Source: Strongylocentrotus droebachiensis
Taxonomy: Eukaryota > Echinodermata > Echinoidea > Camarodonta > Strongylocentrotidae
Assembly: GCA_035222895.1 (NCBI GenBank)
Contig: JAVYIG010000095.1
Coordinates: 558,001-622,000, forward strand
Length of the DNA stretch: 64,000 nucleotides
Reading direction: 5' to 3'
Below the pieces are notes generated by a model. The model saw only the letters and a list, made by a program, of their open reading frames with translations, searched no databases and had not been told where the DNA came from. This document shows, one piece after another, positions 46,247 to 58,269 of this stretch. Numbering within the stretch: the first letter of the stretch is position 1; every line of letters starts with the position of its first letter. Position numbers and translations under genes: made by a program.

Positions 46247-46689
46247 CATTCTATCAATTTGATAAAGCCTTTGCTGTTCAGCACCGTATTGTATAGGAAA
46301 TGATGAGCAAATAGAAAAACTCGTTAAAATCATTCTTCACGTGTGTGTTCAGAACATCAATCCTTATTCATCACGCATAATATGAAGTCAAACAGTTTTT
46401 CAAACGTTATTGAACCTAAACAGATACATATTACCAGATACTTTGTAAGGTATCACAGATAAGTTTCACTTTTGTCAGAAGAAAGTAACTTCTTTTTACA
46501 GCTACGTGTAATGCTAATTGGCGTCTACTGGTTCCCTTCAAATGAGCCTACAACCAGCATCTTCATCCCTGGTCAGTATAGCCTGGCATATTGGAATTTT
46601 ATTTACCCAGTAAATCGGAGAGGATCCCCAACATTTATAGTGCCCCCCACAATGGGTACTTACGCTACGCCATTAGCATAATCATTTCG

Positions 46690-46950
46690 GGACCTTGATT
46701 GATTGAGTGGTCGATTGACTGGTTGACTGATAGATGGAAAGACGGATTGATTTGATTTGATTTGAATAACTGATTGAATTGATTGATTGATCGAAGGTTA
46801 TTGCTGGATTGATTTATCTATTGATTTTATTTGACTGCATGATTGATTGTTTAATTAATGGATTGATGGATTGATGAATTGATTGATTGGTTGACTGAAA
46901 GATGGAAGGACGGATTGATTGATTGATTTGATTTGATTTGTATAATTGAT
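46690..46950 (+). repeat. TTGATTGA tetranucleotide array
   Basis: Degenerate (GATT)n array with a recurring longer word GATTGATTTGATTTGATTTG. It ends about 17 bp before the 3' end of the LINE. Confidence 0.9.
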
Positions 46951-47485
46951 TTATTACAGTTATTGCTTTTTTTTATGGTCAGTTTTTATTCTTTTCTCTT
47001 TTGAAACAAATTATAATCATAGTACAAATTACAATCATCATATGTAACGCTCACTGCAAATGTAATGACATTATAAATCAGTATAAATTTTTGTCTTACA
47101 AACGGCTTCAAAGGAAACTTACATAGTTAGTTCCTTTACATCATATTCGACACAAAAATTCATATTTTCAAAGAAAACATATGCAGTTGTATAATCCATT
47201 TTTTTTGGTTTTAACAATGTAGCAACTTATACTTCTTTTATACTGTTGTCCTGAGAGAAAAGTTTTCTCTTTTTGTTAACCCTACCCTACCCGACCTCTC
47301 CCTTATCCCCCTCCCCTCCCCCCCCCCCCCCCCCCTCTTAACCGGTGGACGACTGGCTCTGGGTTCCAATTGTTTGTTTAATACTCAGGTTTTCCCATTT
47401 AGAAAAATGAATAGTGAGAGTTCCCCTCACTGTTGCCAATTTCCTTTCTTCTACTTTATCCCCTACTATACTATTCTTTATTTCA

Positions 47486-48696
47486 TTAAAAGAGGGTGTT
47501 TTTTTTAAGTTCTCTATTTCTATAAATCAGATATTTAACAAGAATTAAAACATGATTCATTAATTGATATTTTCCTTTGTTTCTCTCCTCTTTCCCATAC
47601 AGAATTTCCTCCAAACTACAGTTATGTATTTCAAAGTCTAAAAATTTCGTGCACATTCCCCACACTGATTGTGCAAATTCACAAGTATAGAATAAATGTT
47701 TATATGTTTCTTCATCTTTTTCGCAAAATGAGCATAACTTAGTCGAGACAAGACCAAAACGGAAGAGGTGATGGTTTGTATATAATATATTATGTATAAG
47801 TTTGAACTGAAACTCTCTTAATCGACTGTTAAGTGTACACTGTCTTAGTCTTAAAAATATGTTTTCTATTTCCTTACAGGAAAAAACATAGTTCCTTCCA
47901 ATTCTCTCAAAAACCAAAGGTTTAAAATCATCCTCTTTATTAATTGTACATAAATTTGTTTTGATTTTAGATCAGCTATATTAGTTGTTTTCTTCCCCAA
48001 AGTGAAATCAGTTCCAGAATTATTTTTTTCTTCTCCCTTTCTAAAATTATTTTTCCAACAAACTGGTAAACAGGCATAAAAATGCTTGATCTTTTCAATT
48101 TCATTTACTTCAACACCTAAATCGATAAAATGCCTGTCACATTTTAGTTTACCATCGTTTTCCAGAATATGTTTTAATTTGTAAATTCCTTTGTCATACA
48201 ACCTCTTATCGTATATACAACTTCCTTTATATCGAATAAGTTTATTATTAAAAATTACCGCATCACCAATGTCTATACTCCTTATATGTCTCGTATTCAC
48301 CCAATCTTCTAATAAATCCATATAACATTGTGGAGCTGTCACTTTTAATAAACTTGGTATATAGTCACATGAAAATATCAAATCTCCACCCACGTGTTCA
48401 GTGACAAAGTTAAAATATTGTTTCCATTTCATGTCTTCATCTTTGTTTAGAAGTTTTTGAATCCACATAATTCGCTGCGATTTAACTTGTGCAGAAAAAT
48501 TTAACATCTTTAACCCCCCTTGCTTATAGTCTAAGAACATGGTGTTTCTATTGATTTTATCTGTTTTTCCTTTCCATATGAAATCAAAAGTTAATTCATC
48601 CAGTGAATCATAAACCCATTTTGGAACAGGAGTAAGTGACGCCCGATAAAGAACTTTAGAATAAATGTGCACCTTCAATAGTTGAATCTTACCCAT
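47486..48696 (-). pseudogene. LINE ORF2, C-terminal region with zf-RVT motif
   Basis: The first part (48696-47866) runs from MGKIQLLKVHIYSKVLYRAS to the frame change; the second (47917-47486) has FQFKLIHNILYTNHHLFRFG and CSFCEKDEETYKHLFYTC, the zf-RVT zinc-binding pattern (C-x2-C-x7-8-H-x4-C) found at the end of L1/Tx1 proteins. The two frames overlap around 47866-47917. Confidence 0.85.
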
Positions 48697-48726
48697 AAGT
48701 GTTAAGTCCCTTTGCTTCCAAAAATT

Positions 48727-49730
48727 TTATAGTGTTTTTATTTTACTTAAGATTTCTTTATAATTTAGATCTTCTTTCTTGTGTTCATCGAGGGAAAAGA
48801 AAATCCCTAAAACTATTTCGCCAAAAGCAAAATCACAATCTAAACGTTGACATAAACCTAACCTTAATATTTTAGTCTTGTCGTTGTTTATTTTCAGTCC
48901 AGAATTTTTTTCGAAATCTGCAAATAATACTTTTAACCTATTAATTGATTTTTTATTGCGAACAAAAATTGTCATATCATCCGCATAAATTACTATTTTA
49001 GTTTCCTTATCTCCAAAATTAATTCCGTCCACCAATTTATCTATTCGTAATTTGTGTGCCATTACTTCAATACACAAGATAAAGAGGTACGCAGAAAGAG
49101 GGTCTCCCTGTCTAACTCCCCTTTCTACTTTGAAATAACCAGTGGACCCTCCTTCATTTAATACACAACTTAGAGTGTTCGTGTATAAAACTTTAACCCA
49201 CTTTTGAAAGGATGGACCGAAACCAAATGACGACAGAACTTTTTGAAGAAATTGATGTGAAATTGAGTCAAAAGCTTTTTCGAAGTCTATAGCTAACAAA
49301 AAACCAGATAAATTGTAACGGGATGTATGAAAAATAATATCATCTATAATGCGAATGGCCTCACCAATATTCCTCCCTTTCATGTAGCCCACCTGATCTC
49401 CCATAATGATCTCATTTAATACTTTCTTGATTCGCTTAGCCAAAATTTTTGTTAAAATTTTATAATCGACATTAAGAAGGGAAATGGGTCTATAATTTTT
49501 CAGTGAAAAGAGATCTTTCCCATCTTTAGCGATTAGCGTAATTACAGCTTGTTTTTGAGACGATGATAATTCTCCTAATCTATATGCTTCATTCAAGGCA
49601 TCTTTAACTAAATCTCCAATATCCGGCCAAAAGGTACAATAAAATTCTGAAGAAAAACCGTCATTTCCAGGTGATTTGTTCTGTTTTAATTCTTTTAAGA
49701 TTTCTAGGCATTCTTTATTACTTATAGATC
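48727..49730 (-). pseudogene. LINE ORF2, reverse transcriptase domain
   Basis: Open from the hAT insertion point. KSPGNDGF (finger region), NYRPISLLN, DFEKAFDS, RGVRQGDPLSAYLF and the catalytic IYADDM are all present in order, so the polymerase motifs look intact. The open frame ends at a stop just before WKQRDLTLMGK, which continues in the same frame. Confidence 0.92.
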
Positions 49731-49738
49731 CTTCACAG
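49731..49738. repeat. 8-bp target duplication of the hAT-type element (left)
   Basis: CTTCACAG, repeated directly at 55246-55253. Removing everything between, plus one copy, restores the LINE sequence. Confidence 0.93.
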
Positions 49739-49877
49739 CAGGCGCGTACGCAGGGGGGGGGGGGGGGTTTGGGGGGTTAAACACCCCCCTTTGGTAATTT
49801 TTTGTGTGTAAACCCCCCCCCCAAAAAAAAACCTAAAACCACCCCCCTTTTGGATTTTTTTTTTTTTTTTTTTTTTT

Positions 49878-49917
<40 letters not shown>

Positions 49918-49925
49918 TAGCCGAC

Positions 49926-50119
49926 TGTTACGAGTGGTTTCCTCTACCCGTTGTCCCCAGGTCCTTTGTTCCACAACAACAGAATACACAACACAAAGTG
50001 GTTAGATTTCAAAGGCTGATCTTCATATTTGAGCTTCGTTCTTCAACTCCAAAACTAGACTAACTCGTCCTCAGACGGTTGGTACAAAGTATCTAGATTC
50101 GGTCGATACACCCATCACA
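49926..50119 (-). repeat. 3' LTR of the Gmr1-like retrotransposon
   Basis: 194 bp, TGTTACGAG..CATCACA, flanked outside by CCGAC (49921-49925). It looks identical to the other LTR at every position I compared. The polypurine tract GAGGGGGAG lies at 50120-50128 on the - strand. Confidence 0.95.
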
Positions 50120-51321
50120 CTCCCCCTCATAAATTAGCACTTATACCAGTAGGAGAAGTGCTATAAAAACATTTCTTTTTCAATGTTGTTTCAGCAACTG
50201 CTGTAAGAATACAAAAACCTGAAAGTATTTATAAGTATGAGGTCTTTGTAGATTTAGAAATCTGATAAACAAGTCAGCTTGTAAAACTATACAGTACCAG
50301 CATGCAAATGGTATCACAGTGTTGTCTAGTGGTTTTTGTTCATACAATAAAATTGAGTATGAACAGCTATAAGTAAAAACATTAACCATTCTTTTATCAT
50401 CCTGCTATATCATTTTCATCACTGACTTTTGCATATATCAGAAGTCATTTGTACTAAACATAAAACAAATACAATTCAAATCGCAGAGAAGTTCACCTTA
50501 AATGACCTATCAATATCAATATGTCTTCATGCTTCTTTGCAACTTTGAATCTAAACATATTTCTTTGCATAAAAATAATAATAAGCAAACTTCAGCAACA
50601 TTAAACCTGTCTGAAAGATAATATAATATAGCCTTCACGTCAGTTGTAGAAACATGTTACTATTAATCTGAAGTTTTGCGTTGTAGTGCAAAACCATATC
50701 ATCTGTGTTGGTTGCGTATTGAATATCTTCAAAAATATTTTTGATTACTTTATATCCATAACCAAAGATATGGTAAAACACCAAAATCCTTTTTGTTCTA
50801 AAATTCTTTCTTTCAATATCTATCCTGCCTTGGATAAAACATATAAATCAATTAACTGTTTCTGTTTTCATATATATATACATGCACAGACAAAATGATA
50901 ACGTACTAGTCTTTCTAGTTCCTTGTGTTTGTACCAAAACGGTTTTAACACAATAATATTATCATGCATGTTCAAATTCGTCAACGAATAAGATAAGCAT
51001 ATAACATACATATAACACTGGTTTACAGACATCTGGAAAGCAAACATAAGAAAAACACATTTTTCTTTGAGTCCAATAAACAGTTTCAATGAGTCCAATC
51101 AGTCTATGTTCACAATGCTTTGTGATTGTTAAAGAAACCATCAAAGTTAAAAGTTCTGGTTTCCTTTCTCACATAGAATTCCAGTGAATTCACCAATGTT
51201 TAACTGTTCAAGAATGATGCTTCTCTGTAAGTGTGCAACTGTTCATCAAATATGGTTCACACAAGGGTTGTTTAATTTTCCATGTGAATATATCAATTAC
51301 TTGCTCACTTCGGTCCAAATA

Positions 51322-54300
51322 TCACACACGAGATAAAGCGTCCGCAATAACATTGTCCTTTCCTGGAACATGTAGAATGTCCAAGTTGTATTCTTGGAGC
51401 AGCAAACTCCATCGCGTCAGTCTTTGGTTCTTGTTTTTCATTCTGTTGAGGAATGTCAGGGGATTATGATCAGTTAATACCCTCACTGGATGTTGAGATC
51501 CACTGACATACACGTCGACATGTCGAAGTGCAAGTATCAAAGTCAATGTTTCTTTTTCCACAGTTTCTTTGAGAAGAATGATATGGGTCTGTCGATACCT
51601 TCAGCGTCTGCTTGAGTAAGAACTGCACCAGCACCCACATCACTCGCGTCCACCATCATGCTGAAAGGCTGGTTGAAATCCGGAGCCATCAGTACCAGAT
51701 TGCTAGATAAGAGGGCTTTCGCCTGGTTGAAAGCACTCTCGCAGTCGATTTCCTTTTCAAGATTTTTCAGTTTTGTTGGGTTTGCACGATATGGTGCCTG
51801 TTTGATTGGGGTTGGATCACCCACATCAACATCATGCTCAACAGCATCAGTACGAGAGGGAACATCAGCAAATAACTGTGGATATTCACTCAACAGCTCT
51901 TTCACATCACTCCTCTCCTTCACAGATAAGTGTGTTAGTTTGTTATCGATGTGTGCTAGAACCTCTGAATTTTTCAATCTCACACATGGGTTCTCTCTCT
52001 CAATCTTGCACACTTCTTTCTCAACTTCACACTTTGAGCCACATTCAACACTCAATACTGGTTGTGCTTTATTCTCGTCATCTCTTCGGATATATGTCGT
52101 CGCAGCGCACATTATCGTCAATATTAAGTATTCATTACCTGCCTTTGTCTTTGGCAGAGGACCTACACAATCTACTATGATCCTAGAAAATGGCTCATCG
52201 AACGCCGGTATTGGCTTCAATGGTGCTGCCGGTATTTTCTGATTCGGTTTACCTACAACTTGACATGCGTGGCAACTTCTGCAAAAATTTGCAACATCTT
52301 TTTGCACACCTGGCCAAAAGAAATGAGAAAGAATTTTCTCCTGGGTTTTGTGAACCCCTAAATGACCTGCAAGTGGAGCTTCATGAGCAAGGCTAATTAT
52401 GTCCTGCCTGTATGTAGAAGGGACTACGATTTGGTGGACTTCTTTCCACACCTCATCTGCAGGGACATCTGCTGGCCTCCACGTTCTCATTAGCACACCT
52501 GCTTTCTTGTAATAACAAACAGGCACAGTCAATGCCTCCTCCTCAGAAACAGCTCTCTCATTCAAAGAAATCAACTGAGGATCTGTCTGTTGCTCCTTTA
52601 GCAACTTACTCTTGTTCAAAGATAGTGGTTCAGATTTTTCGCTATTTCCTACACTATGAACCTTTCTTGCACTCTCATTCACATTGGAATCAGACTCATC
52701 CTCAACCAAACGACAAAAGAAAGAATCTCCTAAGTCAATATCTATCTCATTAGACTTCTTCTCTGACTCTACTTTCTTAGCCATTGAACGAGTTACAGCA
52801 CATGCTGGGAACACTACTGGTAATTCTGCAACCAACTCATCTGTCTCAGAACTTTCACAAGGACTCGAACTTACTACTGGACATGACACGACTCTATCAC
52901 CAGCGAGATCATTACCTAATATGATGGATACCCCTTCCACAGGAAGTGATGGTCTAACTGCCATCTTCACCATACCAGAAACAAGGTCTGACTTCAAGTC
53001 TACCACATGAAGGGGTGCCTCCACAAAGCCGTCTCCTATGCCTTTGAGCAAAACACTAGCACCAACAGAAGAACTACCACAAAAGGGCAACGCACTTTCC
53101 AAAATCAAGGACTGAGAAGCACCAGTATCCCGCAACACTTTCACTTTTCTTGCTACATCACTCTCTGGTATAGACACATATCCTACAGACACAAACGGTT
53201 CATACTCTTTCCGAATTTTTTCCATGTTTACTGGTACAATTCTACTTCGTGAGCTTGACACGGTTTGCACAAATGCATTAGGATGTGCACTAGATTCCTG
53301 TTTCTTAGCCTGAAGTGAAGGACACTTTGACTTTATGTGCCCATACTGTTTGCAAGCATAGCACATTCTTTCCTCTGTTACCTGTCCTTGCTGGGACTGC
53401 GGTTTTATTTCATCCTTTTCTTGTGATGAACTAGTTTTCTGGCTTTTGCTCCAGTTTCCATTTTTCTTAGGTTCTACATTCACTTTGTTTGAGATTTTGT
53501 GCGTGAGCACGTAATCATCCGCGATTCTTGCTGCCTCATCCAGCGAATCGACGCGCTGCTCCTCGAGATGTATACGAACATCCAGTCGCACGCTGCGCTT
53601 GAATTCCTCAAGTAGAAGAATTTCACGCAATTTATCATAATCATGATCTACATGGAGAGATGAGCTCCATCTGTCAAACAATTGTTCTTTTTGTCTTGAA
53701 AACTCCATATGAGTTTGCGATTCTTCCTTTCGCGCTCTGCGAAATCGCTGCCTGTACGCTTCGGGTACAAGTTCGTAAGCTTTTAGCACGCTCGATTTGA
53801 CTTTATCGTAATCCGACACGTCGGCCATCGACATTGCTAAGTAGGCATCCCTAGCCTTACCGCTAAACTTACTCTGAATCAGGTGAGCCCACATTTCCCT
53901 AGGCCACCCCATGCTTTGAGCTAATTTCTCAAAGTGTGGAAAGTATTTTTCCACCCCTTCCTCTTCGAATGGAGGGACCATTCTGACATGCTTCGCAACG
54001 TCAAAATGCCTATCAGCATTTCTGCTCTCTTTTCTGTTTACGGCAACAAGTTTCTCTCTCTCCAACTCTACTCTCGCCCTTTCTAATTCTAGCTCCTTTA
54101 TCCTCACTTCATCCGAAACTGAAGACCTACGCTGAGAATTTAATTCAGGAGACCGAGACCTAGACCCTGGAGGAGTCACAATGATACTACCTGCCGCCTC
54201 TGAAGACAATACCTCTTCAGCCACCAGAAACTCGACAATCCTATTCAAAATGTCCGACTTTAGCAAGTAACGTTTAATGCCAACAACCTCATAATGAGCT

Positions 54301-54395
54301 GCTACATCTAACAATTCAACTTTAGTCAACGAGCTTAATCGCTCCGCAGACGGATCCCTAACAAACTCTCCCAACGAGAACTCGCTAGCCATCAT
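51322..54395 (-). pseudogene. Gag-pol region of the Gmr1-like element (fossil)
   Basis: Begins MMASEFSLGEF with an N-terminal helical region. Then come a Gag core, a CCHC knuckle (CYACKQYGHIKSKCP), a retropepsin signature (RDTGASQSLIL), the integrase zinc region (HLGVHKTQEKILSHFFWP, CRSCHACQ), and RNase H signatures (DASDVGAGAVL, LTDHNPL). Not whole; see the parent element. Confidence 0.9.
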
Positions 54396-54828
54396 GCAAA
54401 AAACCTAGCCTCCTAAATAACCTAGAAAGAACTAGAGCCTGGCTGTTATAATCCCCAGCCAACCTGAAAACACCTAGAATTCTACAATATCCGAGAAATC
54501 TAGACAACCTGACTGTTATAACCCTCAGTCAAACCCTGCAAATCCATGCAGAAACATGAGAAGACAACAATGTTTTTCTCACCACACACACCACGAATGC
54601 TCGAACCTGAAACGGCTACCCCACCGGTGCCCGACGATATCATCTTAACGAACCGACATCGACAACACACACACACAGTACACACCGAACAGTCCGCTCA
54701 TAAGTAACGTGTATGAAACCCGTCGCACGCAATGTAATGCAACATGCTAGTTTGCCAGCGCGAATACGATCACGAAAATCACCTGAAAATCATACTTTTC
54801 ACTTTATATACCTGGCCGAGCCCCCATT

Positions 54829-55022
54829 TGTTACGAGTGGTTTCCTCTACCCGTTGTCCCCAGGTCCTTTGTTCCACAACAACAGAATACACAACACAAA
54901 GTGGTTAGATTTCAAAGGCTGATCTTCATATTTGAGCTTCGTTCTTCAACTCCAAAACTAGACTAACTCGTCCTCAGACGGTTGGTACAAAGTATCTAGA
55001 TTCGGTCGATACACCCATCACA
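54829..55022 (-). repeat. 5' LTR of the Gmr1-like retrotransposon
   Basis: 194 bp with no difference from the 3' LTR by eye. CCGAC follows at 55023-55027. Confidence 0.95.
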
Positions 55023-55119
55023 CCGACCTTAAAAAGGTGACCTTACCCCCCCCCCCAACGGAGCAAAATGTCAAATTTCAAAATTTCGAGACCAAAAAAA
55101 AAAAAAAAAGTGTCCTCTT

Positions 55120-55151
<32 letters not shown>

Positions 55152-55245
55152 CTTATTCAGCGGTCGGCTGAGTCGTTGCGAAATTTTCGGACCGATTTAT
55201 AAATGTTAAAACCCCCCCCTTGAAAAAATCCTGCGTACGCGCCTG

Positions 55246-55253
55246 CTTCACAG
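55246..55253. repeat. 8-bp target duplication of the hAT-type element (right)
   Basis: CTTCACAG, matching 49731-49738. Confidence 0.93.
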
Positions 55254-55424
55254 TATTCTCGAGATTTTTCAGTCAATTTCGGAAAACCTTGAAAGAAACT
55301 ATTATAACAATTATCCGAGCACTCGTACTCTACTTTACTGTACAACATGCTGTAAAACTTCCGGATTTCTTCAGTTATCCTTTTTTCATCGCAGCAAATA
55401 GCCCCATCTGAGGTTTTAATTTTT

Positions 55425-56630
55425 TTAATAGTACTTTCTTTTGTTATTGTGCATTAATTGATTGAAATAACGCGAATCCCTTTCTCTGCTTTCGTACCAC
55501 GAGGCTCGTGATCGGATCCTAATTCCTTCATTTACATAGCTATAAACTTCCTTTAATTTCTTTTTTGTATTTTCCAATTTTTCTAAAATATCTGCATTAG
55601 TGCTTTCCGTCAATTGTTGTTCTAAACATTGTATTTCTTTTTCTAAATCTGTTCTTATTGTTCTTCTTTGATCAGCCATTTTTTTTGAAAAATTTTGTGT
55701 AAAGCTCCGAATTTTCATTTTTAAAAAATCCCATAACAACCTTTTGTCTTTTATTTTAGTTTGTAGTTCGTTTTTTAATTGACAAATTTTCTTTTTTAAC
55801 TCTCTAACATAATCTTCATTTTCACATAAACTATTATTGAATTTCCAATATGACCCTTTTCTTCCATTCGTTTTATTGACTGTTTTGTCAAATAAACGTA
55901 CAAATATTGAATGATGATCAGGGGCAACAGATGGAATTATATCGCACTTCATAACCATTTCCTCTAGACATTCCGATATTATCCAGTAATCTAGTCTACT
56001 TTGCATAAAGGGATTGTTTTGCATATAAGTGAATTGCCTTTTTAAAGAATGCCTACATCTCCAAATATCCAAAAGCTGCAAATCTTCCATAAATTTTTCA
56101 AATTTTCGATTAAATCTTTTCGAAATTCTGTTTGAAGATTTCCCGTTATAATCAAATTCAATGTCCCTAATCATGTTAAAATCACCACCTATTATAACCG
56201 GGTAGTTATCTTTATTTAACTTAGCCAGATTATTGCGTAATTTTCGAAGAAATTGCAATTGATCACTCTCAAAATTTCTTGTTGGAAAATACACATTGCC
56301 TAAAATCAACCTAACACCTTGAAACTTACAGTCTATAAAAATATATCTACCCTCACTGTCTTTTAAGACTTGCAATATCTCAATATCTATCCTCGGCGCA
56401 ATCAAAACGAGAACTCCTTTACTGTGATTAGAACCATGACTAAAATAACTGGAACCCTCCCACATTGAAGCCCACTTGTCCTCACAATCGCTAGTACTAA
56501 ATGTTTCTTGTAGGAAAACAATGTCCGCCCCTTTATCTTTACACCAGAAAAATATGCGTTCCCTTTTATCTCTGTCCCTGATCCCTTTCACGTTGAGGGA
56601 GAACAATTTACAATTAATCAGAACATCCAT
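55425..56630 (-). pseudogene. LINE ORF2, apurinic-type endonuclease domain
   Basis: 401 residues open, starting MDVLINCKLFSLNVKGIRD. Catalytic signatures of the APE-like endonuclease are all present: SLNVKG, LQETF, GGDFNMI, RLDYWIIS and APDHHS. It nicks target DNA for target-primed reverse transcription. A coiled region follows (residues ~270-370). The frame is lost near its end, before the reverse transcriptase part. Confidence 0.9.
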
Positions 56631-56696
56631 AACCTATCACACACAAGAAAATTTAACCCAGTCCCAGAGCCAATCCCCCACCTTAAAGGCACACTG

Positions 56697-56882
56697 TCCT
56701 ACTTGTAGCTACTTGCTCCCTCTATATAGAAAACTTCCAAAATCGGTGCCTGTTGGTCCCCATGATCCTCTTTTTCTTATGTTAAATGAGAGCTGAGTTA
56801 ATGAGATAGCCACCTGTCACAGTGACCTTGCTGGCTCGCTGTGTGGTCTAATCCCTTCTAGCTGCAGTAGTAAAGCCTACCT
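56697..56882. mobile_element. TTAA-flanked miniature element, family C, copy 2
   Basis: 186 bp bounded by TTAA at 56693-56696 and 56883-56886. Starts AGGCACACTGTCCTACTTGT. It is the inverted relative of 7348-7538, sharing GTGCCTGTTGGTCCCCATGA (inverse of the TCATGGGGGACCAACAGGCA-type segment at 7459) and CAGTGACCT. Confidence 0.78.
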
Positions 56883-56889
56883 TTAAAGG

Positions 56890-57940
56890 ACCCCACGAAA
56901 GGCAAGAACGAAACCCCGTCATCTGGGAAAGAAACTGATACATGTGAGGCATGCAATATTGCAGCTCCCCCGCCCCACCCCTCCCACTCTAAAAATTTAT
57001 ATTCAAGGATAACATTCCCGAAAATAAGGCTATAAAGGTTTATGTACCCTCTCCACATTGAAGGTGCTATAATAGCCTGACTTACAGAATACACAAAAAT
57101 GCTTCCATGCAATTATAAAAAAAAAAAAAAAAACATGTCATGTTCGACAATCTTTGAAGGCTCTTGAATCTATTAATCACAAATTGATTAAGTATTCAGG
57201 AGTAAATTACGTTTCAATAATCAACATATAAAAAGGGAACATCCTTAATAATCACAGGGTTGTAAACCAGTAGCTTTCCATATAATAGCTTAACTACCAA
57301 GTAAATACCACCATGAAAAACATGCAGCTGGTAAGTACACCTGGGAACAACTAATGTATTTAAATTTGGATTTAGGATAAGAATTATCCGCATAACCTTC
57401 TACTATGCGCCCTTTCCACTCTGTTTATTTTCATCTTTCTTAGTAACACAGAAAAGAAATGCTTGACAATCTATTCCTTTGAGGCTTTTGAAGCAACTGG
57501 AATTTCAATTTCACCAATTGATGGACGTGTTCTAAGAATATTAAAATTCACAGATAATCAAAAAGATAACATTCTTGAGACGCATGTAGTTCTAAGCTTA
57601 AATACTTCTCAAACATAAGGACATTTGACTTGGCAACAGCCCTGAGAAGAAAAAAAAGCAATTAAATTTGACTAAGAATAAGAGTTATCTATTTACATTC
57701 CAATACTCTCCGAAACTACCTCTTTTCCTTTCTTATTAAAGAGTGATACATTTCACCTAACCAACAGTCTCACAATAGAAACTACAGACCCTTGGAATTT
57801 GCATGCATATAAAAAAGTTTTTTTTTTTTTTCTTTTCCCTCTCCTCTAGAACTGTCAAAATAGATTTTCCATTGAGATAACAAAAGCATTTCCAGTATGC
57901 TAATAAGTGTATTGCTTCTCCTAACATAATAGATACAAAA
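56890..57940. other. Stretch with no supported feature
   Basis: AT-rich, with an A run near 57117-57132 and a T run near 57819. No gene. Whether part of it is the 5' region of the LINE cannot be told. Confidence 0.5.
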
Positions 57941-57943
57941 TGC

Positions 57944-58266
57944 AGATTGATTGATCGATTTATTTATTTTGTTTGATTGCTTGATTGATTAATTGATGAT
58001 GGATTGATGAATCGATTGATTTGATTTGATTTGATATAACTAATTGCTTTAATTATATAAAGTTATTGAATGATTTGATTTGATTGATTGCTTTATTTGA
58101 TGGATTAATTGATTGATTGGTTGATCGATCAATAATTAGATGAATGATTGTCGGTTGATGAATTGGGTGATTTTGGGCGATTGATAGATTGACTGATTGG
58201 TTGATGAGTTTATTGATTGGTTGATTGATCAATTGATTGGTTGATTGACAGATTGATAGATTGGTT
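57944..58266 (+). repeat. TTGATTGA tetranucleotide array, second copy
   Basis: Degenerate (GATT)n array like 46690-46950, including GATTTGATTTGATTTGATAT. The asparagine/isoleucine-rich frame on the - strand is a by-product. Confidence 0.9.
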
Positions 58267-58269
58267 GTC

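Larger units (their letters stand above)
49926..55022 (-). mobile_element. Ty3/Gypsy LTR retrotransposon of the Gmr1 type
   Basis: 5.1 kb with 194-bp LTRs, 5-bp target duplication CCGAC (49921-49925 and 55023-55027), a primer site near 54811-54826 resembling that for tRNA-Pro (TGGGGGCTCG start), and a polypurine tract. Recognised parts on the - strand are Gag with one CCHC knuckle, an aspartic protease (DTGAS), the integrase H2C2 zinc region, and RNase H at the 3' end. Integrase sequence precedes RNase H, the order described for deuterostome Gmr1-like Gypsy elements. The copy is broken (about two breaks, polymerase region incomplete) but young, judging by its LTRs. Confidence 0.93.
49739..55245. 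mobile_element. hAT-type non-autonomous element carrying an LTR retrotransposon
   Basis: 16-bp perfect inverted ends CAGGCGCGTACGCAGG and 8-bp target duplication CTTCACAG, both typical of hAT. Without the retrotransposon it is about 405 bp and rich in G, T and A homopolymers (49752-49918, 55040-55150), with no transposase. It interrupts the LINE between its endonuclease and reverse transcriptase. Confidence 0.9.
46967..56640 (-). mobile_element. L1/Tx1-like LINE interrupted by nested insertions
   Basis: In gene order: endonuclease (56630-55425), a junction region (to 55254), an insertion of 5.5 kb, reverse transcriptase (49730-48727), and the C-terminal region (48696-47486). A 3' UTR ends in AATAAA and a short A run (46967-46974). 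Excluding the insertion it is about 4.2 kb. No ORF1 is seen; the 5' end is unclear. Features such as WKGKTDKI, GGLKM and a zf-RVT cysteine motif place it near the L1/Tx1 group. The copy is inactive: a frame change between 55425 and 55348, a stop codon just before 48727 and another frame change near 47900. Confidence 0.88.

Noticed and set aside
46480-46682. Possible second hAT-like end (GGCGTAGCGTAAGTACCCA on the - strand)
   Set aside because: Only one end is visible and no duplication or partner end was found.
51658-53252. Several + strand frames of 68-194 residues
   Set aside because: They are antisense to the retrotransposon coding region.
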